Positions 38,773 to 48,658 of a stretch of 64,000 nt of DNA are shown one piece after another. The first letter of the stretch is position 1; each line of letters opens with the position of its first letter. The translations under genes and the position numbers were made by a program. The notes under the pieces are model-generated. The model made no database searches. It had not been told where the DNA came from and saw only the letters and a program-made list of their open reading frames with translations. Source of the DNA: Paramecium pentaurelia (lineage: Eukaryota > Ciliophora > Oligohymenophorea > Peniculida > Parameciidae); contig CAJJDO010000040.1 of the NCBI GenBank assembly GCA_905183005.1, positions 220,385-284,384 on the forward strand, given 5' to 3'.

Positions 38773-39857
38773 TCAAATATCTTTGATGTATTTAAAATTT
38801 TCTGGTTCTTTAAGTGCTCGAAGTAAGTTATATCTGTATTTTAAATGCCATCCAGTATTTGCTATTCTTGAATTATAAATGTAAGACACTGACTATTGTT
38901 TTAAAAAGTATTCACTATAAATTATTAATAAAAAATATACCTAAAAATTCTAAATGCTTTATTAAATTATTAACTTTTCTCTTCATTCGTTTCAACCCAA
39001 AGATCCCTGAGTTATTTAATATTTGTCATCTGATTTTTCTTATCTTTTAAAATTGTTACAAATTCTTCAAATTATTCATAATTCATTATTTTTAGTCCAA
39101 TGTCTTTATTTTATATAATATAAGTAATTATTGCTTTAGAAAAATTTTTAGTAATGTTTTTGGTATCATTTACTTTTCCTTTTTTAATTCTATTCTTTAA
39201 TTTAAAATAAGAATTTTTATGTTCCTTACTATCTTTTTCAACCTATTGAGGTTCAATAGATTCAGAATCATCATGAGAACCAAAAAACTAAAAATCAGAT
39301 GTTCGAAAATGCTGATTTTATTGAACTTATTTTGGTTAAACTAAAAATCTATCTTAAGATTATAAGATAGGATTAGTTATTTAGTATTGCATTGGTGCAA
39401 ATTATTCTTGTGGATAATTAGCATAAAATTAAGGATATGGTTAATCTAATGATTTTTAAAATTGTTACATTATATAAGAGGAAAAGTATTTCTTGGAAAA
39501 GACATGAAAGTACTATCATTTGATTCCTAAACTTTAATCTTTCTAAAGATTTTGTCATCCTAAAAAATAATCTTGAATTTTAGAATTATTAAATACATAT
39601 AGCTGATTATTTTGGTTTGGTAAAACAATTATATTTCCTTTCTTTTTGTTATTCTAATGTCGAATCAAATTGTTAAGACACTTTATAAATTTATGTTAAA
39701 TTATTTGGAGCTAATTTATCTAATTAATTATTATTTATTAGATTACCTTTATTCTCTAATCATTACCGTCAAAACTATGATAAACATTTTAGAAAGAAAA
39801 TGGCTACTGCATCATAGACATTTGAACACTATCCTAACTTCTAAGATTACTTATCAT
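38773..39857 (-). CDS. Hypothetical protein, probably a ciliate-specific family
   Basis: 323 aa after removing introns of 27, 37, 23 and 26 nt; the length divides by three. The N-terminal half is Gln/Asn/Tyr/Pro-rich and disordered. The C-terminal ~150 residues look folded and basic: SYFKLKNRIKKGKV, TKNITKNFSKAIITYI, FIRIF-like helices, then NTGWHLKYRYNLLRALKEPE and NFKYIKDI at the end. This type of ending (HLKYRYNLL ... P..F) seems familiar from expanded protein families in Paramecium and Tetrahymena, but I have no name or function for it. All four introns are needed to keep the frame, and removing them joins coherent protein segments. Confidence 0.6.
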
Positions 39858-40033
39858 ATGAGAATTTTTTTTATGTAAAAATTAATTATTAAATATCGTA
39901 AATACCTTCAAATTAACTGGACATTTTTATGGATTAAATATCAAGTTTTGATATAAATTATTTATAAATAAACACACAAAATTTTTTTAATATTTATTTA
40001 ACTAAATCTTATATTATTACCTATAATTTTTCA

Positions 40034-41006
40034 TCATTCTTACCCTTCACCCTTTTATTTATCCTATGACTCCTCGCTTTCTGATTATGAACTTTCGTGC
40101 TCCTATTAAACTTATTATTCCTTCAACTTTTAATATTGCGATTCACTGAAGTTAGTGTATGCTCTCAACAATTTTTCCTTTAAATCCTTTTCCATTTCCT
40201 ATTTTACTTCTAATCAATATTTTACATTAAACTTTTCACTACTATATTCTTTAAGAGGATTCATACCCTCATTGGTTTTAGCAGGCTACCATAAAATATG
40301 AGGATATGTTCTAAAATATTTTCATCAAATAATTTACTTAGTAATAAAAAAATCTCTCATTATTTTTATTTATAATTCAAGTAATAGAACCTTAAAAATA
40401 TTTATTTTAATACCTATCTTTTATATTCATCAGCAGCTAAATCACGCTCTAATTACTTCCTCTCATTAACTAATTAACTCTTCTTTTTCTGAAAATTTAT
40501 AAAATAGAAATACATTTTAATCTTCTTTGAGAGTTTGTAAATCCAATTTGTCTTTATCATCTAATCGCTTATTTATCTCTATTTATTTTTCCAACTATTT
40601 TAATTGGTTAGAAAATAGATACCTTCGATTTCTCACCTATCAAGTCTTATTTTGCTTTTTAGAGATGATTTCCTAATAAAGATTTTGCTAAACGTCGATC
40701 CTTCTCCTTCGAGATAGTGGGTACTTGTTCATCAAGCTACTTTTACTTTTCTGCGCGTTCTTCCTTAGCACCCGCAAGATTTATTTGAAATACTTTCTAT
40801 ATAATCAAAACAATAAGAACTACCTATTCTTTTCCATCATTTAATTTTATCTTTTTGTAATCTTATTTTCTAATTCATATTATAAATAACCAATACTAAA
40901 ATGAGAAGTTCTTAATCTCCTTTATAATCGTTTTCCTTTTTGTAAGACTTTCTGCCTGCTTTTTGTGTAATTCATTCAATTCATTTCTTAAATCTTCAAC
41001 ATTCAT
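40034..41006 (-). CDS. Pinin-like (Pinin/SDK/MemA) coiled-coil protein
   Basis: 262 aa after removing seven introns of 23-28 nt; the length divides by three. The middle has KEKDRRLAKSLLGNHLQKAK, which matches the pinin motif around RRMFGLLLGTLQKF. It is followed by a long charged coiled coil, then IMRDFFITKTYPHILWQPAK, which matches the conserved stretch KYIRTKTKPHLFYIP of animal pinin. The C-terminus is acidic and Ser/Glu/Gln-rich. Pinin is a nuclear-speckle and exon-junction-associated splicing factor. The assignment is inferred from these two blocks and the coiled-coil layout. Seven introns in under 1 kb is dense even for this genome. Confidence 0.62.
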
Positions 41007-41155
41007 TGGAGATATATTTTTATATTATAATATTTTTATTAATAAAATATTCTCATTCATTTAGTGGTAGTACTTAACTTTTTTTCCATTAGTATTTTAG
41101 TGATCCACTTAGCAAAATTAAATTCAAACTCTAATAATCCACTTAGATTCCATTA

Positions 41156-42031
41156 TCAACTTTATTTGCAATTTGTCGATCCAATACAAACCAATAATAC
41201 TATAATTATTAAGTTATAAATAAATACATTTGTAATTAAATCTATAAAATTTAAAGAGAAAGCTATCATTAATCCTAAAACTATCAAAAAAGCAATCACA
41301 ATTCCCATTAATAAGTCAATATGCATTCTTAATTCCTCTTTAATAAGAATTGACAATATGACAAGCCCAATCGTTATCAAAGTTAAAATTATCAAAACAA
41401 ATGATAGAAATAAAAGCTTTTCATGTTTATTAGGATCCTTAAAAGATTATAGTACATTAGTCTCTCTATATATTTTAATCTTAAAAACAAATTAACAAAT
41501 TTCGCATCTAATAGGTTTGATGAATTTTCTTTGATTCTCATCCATAAAATTACTCTCAATATCTTTTTGTACACATTATTGATGTACATGCTACATGGAT
41601 CCTTTGCAAAGGCAAGGGCGTATAAAATTATATAGCGAATCAACTTATCTGCAATATTTACATTCTTGTTCCTCCATTTTTTTAACAACAATTGTAGATG
41701 AACTTAATTTTCTGGTTATTATATTAACATTCTCAGTAGTTATGTTGATTTTAGAGTTTTTTAATATTTCATTACTTTATTCAATAAACTCTGTATTTTA
41801 GTTTTATTACTTTTTAGGAGTATTATACATATGAGTATCATTAGGATATAGGTTGAATTATTCAATGTTTGCATCTGATTATTGTCGACTTTAGTAATGT
41901 CCCAAATTTTGTGTTAAAATAGTATTATTTTACGATTCCTATGCATACCTTTCGGTTATTTAAGTAGAAGTTGCATCCTCTTTCTTTTTAATTCCTTAAT
42001 AACCTGAATAATTGTTTATTGTTACAATCAT
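41156..42031 (-). CDS. MARCH-type RING-CH membrane E3 ubiquitin ligase
   Basis: A single intronless frame of 291 aa. The N-terminal ~130 residues are polar and Asn/Gln/Thr-rich. A RING-CH (C4HC3) finger follows: CKYCRQVD, CLCKGSMQHVHQQC and PIRCEICQF, with the His before the fifth Cys that defines the RING-CH variant. Three hydrophobic segments then follow (around LLFLSFVLIILTLITIGLVI, LMGIVIAFLIVLGLMIAF and VFIYNLIIIVLLVCI). This is the layout of MARCH proteins, which ubiquitinate membrane proteins and control their turnover and sorting. Substrate and membrane compartment are unknown. It is divergent from the GYF gene across a 437-bp gap. Confidence 0.9.
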
Positions 42032-42468
42032 GCTTATCTATTAGTTTTAATTATATTTTTTTTTGATAAATTATTTGCTTTTAATCAATATCTTGCTCCA
42101 ATTTCAGTCAGTTTTTAGTAACATATAAGAAAAAAAATTTTTTTCATATTAATTAAATTAAAAAAATATTAATATAAAAGCTAAAACTATTTTAAATAAT
42201 AAACAAAAAATAGATAAAAAATAATTGATAACATTTAAGTTTAGTAAAAAAATCCGTTGAGTTTCAACTTTCTAATTTTTTAATCCAAAAGAAGGATTTT
42301 GAAATTTTATTATGTCGTATTGTATAATAGCGGGTAAATTTATAGATTGAAACTTAAGGATGATAATTTAAGATTCTAGACTAATATATTCATACCTGAA
42401 AGCTATGAATCAAATTTTAATTAGAAATTCTAATTATATTAATAAAAAAAAAGAATAAAATAAACATA
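42032..42468. other. Divergent promoter region
   Basis: 437 bp between the RING-CH and GYF starts. A+T-rich, with no frame, repeat or RNA gene seen. Confidence 0.5.
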
Positions 42469-44022
42469 ATGTCAAAATCATATCATTATCAAGTTTAGTA
42501 TATAGCTAAAGATCAACAGGAATAGAAAAGAGATACTTAACCATATCGAAAAGTAAAAAATAAATATTTATTAATAGTCACATAATAATAATTACGATGG
42601 ATATTCAAGAAACAAAAAATATTACAACAATCGATAGCATTATTAAAATGATAATAAGAGAGTGGAATATGAATGTAAATATGATATTACTAATATTTCT
42701 AGAGAAATAATAAATATGTTAGCCTTAAAATAATGTTTATGATGCAAAATTATTACTTTCAGCTTACCGAGAATATTTATAACCTCCAGGTGACATTATC
42801 TTGCTGATCAAAAATTTACCTTAATTATTTACAACTAAACCATTCAAGCCAATCTCTTAGAATTCACATTGTAATCATAGTGATGAAGAAGAACCTCAAT
42901 GGATGCAAGAGTCATATTTCAATGCCCCTTTTTAATTAAATGATATAGAAAATGAAATTTAGTAAAAAAGAGAACAATATCAAAAAAATCATGGTACATT
43001 TGAAAAAAAGCAGGAAGAGAAGAGATAAAAAATAGAAGAATCTTAAATTAAGCAGGATCCAATAGACAGTATTGAAATCGAAAAATAAAAATACAGAGAA
43101 AAAAGGGAATAAGAATTAAAATAATCATAAGCTGCAATAGAAACTAAATTAAAATTAATTGAGCTCTTTTCTTCAAATAACGAATCATAATAATAGCCTG
43201 TAGAGATTAATCATACGATATTCACAGTTGAAGAAATAGAAAAGCAGTAACAATTGAATTAAATTCATAATAATAATAATAAATTATAAGAAGTATCGTA
43301 AGTTTAAGAAACTTGTATCAGTGATGATGAATTAAATCAACTTTTGGGTCTTAATAACAATAATGAAAATTCGCATACTAAAACAGTAGATTAGATTCCT
43401 TCTGTTCTTTTTAAGAGTGAATAAATTAAAATTTCGCCATTCTCTATTTAAGCTTAATTACACAACAAAGACATTAATGAATCTTTATGGTTTTATATAG
43501 ATAAATCAAACAAAGTAATTTGGATTTTTTATTTAGACTTAAGGAGGGTTTCCAACTAAAAATATGGATATTTGGTATTCATAAAATTATTTCAAACCCA
43601 GTCTAATGATTTCATGGGGTTCTCCAGGAAAGTGGATATATTTAGAATAATTCTAAAAAAATTTATAATTGATATTATAAGGAACCTTGGATAAATTAAA
43701 AGCAATGGATCCTTCATTGATTGATTAAACCAAAGCCTACAAACCTGTTCAACCTAATCAATCGTAATCATCGTGGAACAATTAACAACATTATGTTTAA
43801 AATAACAACAATAATAGACATTAATATAATAATTATAATACTTAATATGGATAATAAAGAAATAGAAATAACTAAAATAGAACTATATTTTAAATTGGAT
43901 AAAAAGATTCATAACAAATGCATTATAATTAATATTATTATACAAATGGAAATTAATTAGAATAATCAGGTGAAGGATTTATTCTTGATCCAAAGAGTTT
44001 TCCAACACCTGATGAAAAATGA
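42469..44022 (+). CDS. GYF-domain protein
   Basis: 492 aa after removing introns of 25, 28 and 22 nt; the length divides by three. The N-terminus (REIINMLALKQSYREYLQPP) could hold an eIF4E-binding-like motif, but this is weak. A long Glu/Lys/Gln coiled coil follows. Then comes a GYF domain: LWFYIDKSNKTQGGFPTKNM, DIWYSQNYF and SLMISWG, which fits the W-x-Y-x-D ... QGPF ... M..W...GYF pattern. The 22-nt intron splits it before TQGGF. The C-terminus is Asn/Gln/Tyr-rich. GYF domains bind proline-rich ligands in splicing and translational repression (GIGYF, CD2BP2). The partner here is unknown. Confidence 0.78.
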
Positions 44023-44065
44023 GATTAATAAAATTAAAAAAATAAATAAATATTATTTAAATATT

Positions 44066-44357
44066 TCAAAATTTTCTATTGCTAAAATTGATTGATTTCT
44101 AGAAGGAATTTAGATATGATTTTCTATTACTTTTACTTTACTATAAATAATTAACAAGTCTTACTTTATTTCCAGAATAATCAGAAAAAAATTTGGATGA
44201 ATCTAGAGGACTTTGATACATGGGACTAAATTAAGAAAATGAAATACTTTTATGATCCATCCAAAAAAAAACTGAAACAATTTGTTCTTTCTGAATTCTT
44301 CAATTAATTTATGGTATGACCAATTATTTTTTAGAAGATAAAATTTTTATTAATCAT
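44066..44357 (-). CDS. 3' exons of the EF-hand gene, or a small separate ORF
   Basis: A Ser/Lys/Phe-rich frame runs with introns of 22 and 24 nt from near 44357 to TGA 44066-44068, passing through PMYQSPLDSSKFFSDYSGNK and KSYLNSFQKSINFSNRKF. The preceding EF-hand frame stops at 44358-44360. I cannot decide whether a further intron joins the two. No family is recognised. Confidence 0.35.
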
Positions 44358-46668
44358 TCATAATAAGATTTATTATTTAATTTATTCTTTTTTAATTTAT
44401 TTATCTAACTATAATTTTTAACTAATTAAATCTTTGCCATATTCAGAAGGGGGATAATCAAATATTTTTAGGTAACTCATTCTTGAGAATTACTGTAACT
44501 CTTTATTTTATACTTTCTCAAACATTTATCCTATTTAAGATCTTCTATTTAATTATGATGGTATTTCTAGTTGTATTTCTAAGTCATAAATTTTATTCTT
44601 TAATTAACAAATTTCAAATTCTATGTCATAATGTAAATCATAATTATGCGTTTTATTATGTTCAAATACTTAAGATTAGAGTTCCTACTAATTATTGAGT
44701 TAACTAATCTTGCGATATATATCAGTTTCTGCATCATTTTATTAGAATTATTTTAATTCTTTTTATTTTTCAATATCAACTTCATCATTCTCTTAATGAT
44801 CTTTATTAAAATTCTCTTCTTCTCTTTACTTGTGAAATTAATCTTAATCTTTTTCTTTTTTAGTGTAAATTTGATCTAATAATTTTTAAAGCCATTATTT
44901 CTATCCTTATATAATAATAATAAAATTCTAGAGAATTTCTTCTTTGATATCTTTTCCTAGCTATTATAACCAAAACTTTAATGAATTTATTGTAATATAA
45001 TTATCTTTATCATAAATATCCAACTAATTCAAATCAATTTTTTATTCTATTTGCTAATATTGTCTGGGGATAAGAACATCATTTACATATAATTTTATTT
45101 TATCTAAATAAAGAATTATGATAATTATGCTTCTATTTCTTTTGGTAGTAACATATTAACTGGAAGGTCATAACTTTTATGATTCAAGGCTTAATCTTTC
45201 ACTTAATCATTCATCTTAGGTAATATTGCTCTTTTAAAGCTAATTATTTCAACCAAAATAATACTCTTAAAATGATACTAAGCCATCAGAATCTTCATCT
45301 AATACTCTAAACATGTAATCAAGTTGATCTTGTGTTATCTAAATATCATTATCATTTAAAAATTCAAAAATATTATCAGATTTTAATCCTCCTGTTCTAC
45401 GTTAATCTAATCGTTTATAAGCTAATATTTAATATTAATTATTACTTGTAAATGGTTCAAAATTATCTAAATTTGCTAACAANTAAGATTTATTATTTAA
45501 TTTATTCTTTTTTAATTTATTTATCTAACTATAATTTTTAACTAATTAAATCTTTGCCATATTCAGAAGGGGGATAATCAAATATTTTTAGGTAACTCAT
45601 TCTTGAGAATTACTGTAACTCTTTATTTTATACTTTCTCAAACATTTATCCTATTTAAGATCTTCTATTTAATTATGATGGTATTTCTAGTTGTATTTCT
45701 AAGTCATAAATTTTATTCTTTAATTAACAAATTTCAAATTCTATGTCATAATGTAAATCATAATTATGCGTTTTATTATGTTCAAATACTTAAGATTAGA
45801 GTTCCTACTAATTATTGAGTTAACTAATCTTGCGATATATATCAGTTTCTGCATCATTTTATTAGAATTATTTTAATTCTTTTTATTTTTCAATATCAAC
45901 TTCATCATTCTCTTAATGATCTTTATTAAAATTCTCTTCTTCTCTTTACTTGTGAAATTAATCTTAATCTTTTTCTTTTTTAGTGTAAATTTGATCTAAT
46001 AATTTTTAAAGCCATTATTTCTATCCTTATATAATAATAATAAAATTCTAGAGAATTTCTTCTTTGATATCTTTTCCTAGCTATTATAACCAAAACTTTA
46101 ATGAATTTATTGTAATATAATTATCTTTATCATAAATATCCAACTAATTCAAATCAATTTTTTATTCTATTTGCTAATATTGTCTGGGGATAAGAACATC
46201 ATTTACATATAATTTTATTTTATCTAAATAAAGAATTATGATAATTATGCTTCTATTTCTTTTGGTAGTAACATATTAACTGGAAGGTCATAACTTTTAT
46301 GATTCAAGGCTTAATCTTTCACTTAATCATTCATCTTAGGTAATATTGCTCTTTTAAAGCTAATTATTTCAACCAAAATAATACTCTTAAAATGATACTA
46401 AGCCATCAGAATCTTCATCTAATACTCTAAACATGTAATCAAGTTGATCTTGTGTTATCTAAATATCATTATCATTTAAAAATTCAAAAATATTATCAGA
46501 TTTTAATCCTCCTGTTCTACGTTAATCTAATCGTTTATAAGCTAATATTTAATATTAATTATTACTTGTAAATGGTTCAAAATTATCTAAATTTGCTAAC
46601 AATATCCTCATCTCTTCTAATTTTAATTCTGCTTCAACTGCTAATTAAATAAAGAAATAGAAATTCAT
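44358..46668 (-). CDS. EF-hand calcium-binding protein (crossed by an assembly join)
   Basis: The protein starts MNFYFFIQLAVEAELKLEEM. It contains a clear EF-hand: helix ITQDQLDYMFRVLDE, loop DEDSDGLVSFQE with calcium ligands at positions 1, 3, 5 and 12. Paired elements are a degenerate EF-hand before it (RLDQRRTGGLKSDNIFEFL) and one after (DIYDKDNYITINSLKFWLQQ). The second half is Gln/Glu-rich and coiled coil. The true gene must be read from 46668 through the second repeat copy (46602-45484) straight into 44363; the copy at 44364-45482 is redundant. A 23-nt intron probably follows SFQEYYF. The role is probably calcium sensing, by family. The C-terminal end is uncertain. Confidence 0.6.
44364..45482. 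repeat. First copy of a perfect 1,119-bp direct repeat (assembly overlap)
   Basis: Every stretch I compared is identical to 45484-46602 with a constant offset of 1,120. This copy ends exactly at the single N at 45483. That is the pattern of a contig end whose overlap with the next contig was not merged. It contains part of the EF-hand gene. Confidence 0.93.
45483..45483. other. Single N marking a contig join
   Basis: This is the only ambiguous base in the window. It sits precisely between the two repeat copies, so it marks a scaffold gap of unknown (here negative) size. Confidence 0.95.
45484..46602. repeat. Second copy of the perfect 1,119-bp direct repeat
   Basis: It starts immediately after the N and matches 44364-45482 with no difference in the stretches I compared. 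After 46602 the sequence continues into the 5' end of the EF-hand gene, so this copy is the one in natural context on its right side. Confidence 0.93.
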
Positions 46669-46728
46669 TATATAATAAAATAAAGGTAAATAAATATTTA
46701 TAATTTTTTCACATAAATACAATAAACA

Positions 46729-47928
46729 TCATTCTAATGTACAGAGACCGATTCTCTTTTAATCAGTGTTTCTTTGACTTAAAGGAGAAATTAATGTCTT
46801 TTTAATATTAAATCTGTATTATTTAGGAGGTTCATAATAATGGTCTACACTGCTATTTCTATATCTATGAGAGTATAAGTATAATTCATCCAAATCTTAA
46901 GGTTTTTTTTTATATTTTGGCTTAATGATCTCAGAGATATCAAATAATTCTGTTTTTTTATTTGTATTTTTGGATTGGTATCTATTTTTAACGCTGATTT
47001 CAAAGTCACTGTAATTTTGATATTCTAAAGATTGCAAAAGAAGTTTCTATCTTTTTTAAAATAGACATTTCTAAGATGGTTAAGTTTCAGTTTCTTAATC
47101 TGTTGTTAGTAAATTTTTTAATGGGTTGAGTTATTTATTATTTATATTTTAAATTTCTGGTTTATTGCATTTACTATCAATTGAGTCATTTTAGTTCAAA
47201 GTTAAATATTTGGCTTTGCTTGAATGTATTTCAATTCTTTATTAATCATTTTCACGTTCTATTATTTTTTAGGACTATTTCTAAATGTCAATTATTTGCT
47301 ATTCTAATTCAGCCTAGTATTTTTGAAGTTCTAATATCCGTGACTTTTCCTTTTATATCAGTTATTATTATTCTGTAATACTTTGTTATTAAGAACTTAA
47401 TTATGAATTTTATCTTTTAATTGTATCGAGCAATTAATTATTTATACTCTCTTATCTTTTTAATTTATTTTATAATTGATCACTTATTTCATATAATTCC
47501 AATAATTCCTTTTTCTATTGTCTAATCGTGTATTATTGTGGGTCATAAAATTCTTGTGTAATTTCTTCTTCAGGTTTTTTAGTTCTAAACTCTATATTTT
47601 CTTAAGTCAGTTAATTTACTATGTCCTACAATTGTTAAATAACTGAAGTTTATTCAGCTATTCTTTAATATAGTTTAAAAATAATGGCTTAATTTTTTTC
47701 TATAAGTTATTGATAATATTTCTCAATTTCAAGAATTATTTATTATATAGTTTCTTTAATTACTCTTTTGTATTTTGTATGAACGTTTTAAATCTCTACT
47801 ACATTAGATTGCCTAATGATTTTAAGGGGAGAGTTTATAATGCTTGAAGATGTTAGTGTTTGAGAAGTAAATTCACCCAGAATAGGGTTGAGTTAATCAT
47901 TAATAATATCTGTAAATTATTAATTCAT
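46729..47928 (-). CDS. Long coiled-coil protein
   Basis: A single intronless frame of 399 aa (403 if the ATG at 47940 is used). I chose 47928 because the earlier ATG overlaps the stop of SF3B6. The first ~70 residues are polar (PILGEFTSQTLTSSS). Residues ~70-260 are an almost continuous coiled coil rich in Gln, Glu, Lys, Ile and Leu (QQIILEIEKYYQQLIEKNQ, LELYEISDQLQNKLKRQ). The last ~140 residues are basic and Tyr-rich (DELYLYSHRYRNSS). No membrane segment. Such proteins in ciliates are often cytoskeletal or basal-body components, which is only a guess here. Confidence 0.7.
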
Positions 47929-47936
47929 TATATAAT

Positions 47937-48353
47937 TCATTACTATTATTATCTCTATTATTCACGAAGTTTTTCAATTTACTTTTTCTAAAATTCTAGA
48001 TCTTGCCTTTCCTACATTTTTTATGGTTAATAATAAAGCACGATCAAATATCTATAAAAGAATTTATATAAAATAAGAAAAGTACCTTCCAGCAACATTA
48101 AAACCAGATAAGTTATCAAAAGCATTTTTGGCATCGTAAATATCTTCGTAAACAACAAAAGCTGTTCCTTTTTTATCTCCATGCGTTCCTCTAAAAAAAA
48201 TTGATTTAAAGTGATTTACTTTCTAATTTATCTAATAGCTCCGAATTTTCCAAAGATATCATACATTTCTTCAGAAGTAATTTTATAAGGTAAATTTCTT
48301 ACATAAAGTATTCTATTTACTTCAGCTGGCAATCTAATTACTTGTCTAGACAT
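47937..48353 (-). CDS. SF3B6: Splicing factor 3b subunit 6 (p14)
   Basis: 117 aa after removing introns at 48191-48219 (29 nt) and 48052-48085 (34 nt); the length divides by three. The RRM contains VNRILYVRNLPYKITSEEM, YDIFGKFGAIRQIR and GTAFVVYEDIYDAKNAFDNL, then LSGFNVAGRYLIVLYY, nearly matching human SF3B6 along its whole length. In the spliceosome this U2 snRNP subunit contacts the branch-point adenosine region and binds SF3B1. The C-terminal tail is replaced by a Gln/Glu/Arg-rich stretch. Its TGA (47937-47939) overlaps an ATG of the downstream coiled-coil frame. Confidence 0.96.
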
Positions 48354-48658
48354 AAAATATAAGTTTATTAAATAAATATATATAATTTTTAGTTTAAAGG
48401 TGTACATATTGTCAATTTTGGTTTAATCAATTTTTTTATAAAGAATCTCTGTTTTATTTTATAAGTCATTGTTTCTTATATCTTTTCGCTTAGATTTATT
48501 ATATGATTATAATCGTATGAATTAATAATAAATTCATCATATATTCTATAAATTAAGGTTAATGGAAATGAAATCAAGCTTGAAATTAGGAAGTAGTTAT
48601 TCAGTCATTTTCTATGTTAATATTAGATTTATATAATATATATATATAATAAATTATA
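48354..48658. other. Divergent promoter region
   Basis: 305 bp between the SF3B6 start and the START-protein start, A+T-rich with a short TA run near 48640. No frame or RNA gene seen. Confidence 0.5.

Noticed and set aside
41392..41691. Minus-strand 99-aa frame read with the standard code
   Set aside because: Out of phase with the RING-CH frame, which is open over 291 codons under the ciliate code.
41595..41801. Plus-strand hydrophobic frame
   Set aside because: Complement of the RING-CH gene, whose zinc ligands and membrane segments are clear on minus.
44364..46602. Real tandem gene duplication
   Set aside because: Perfect identity and exact abutment to a single N favour an unmerged contig overlap.
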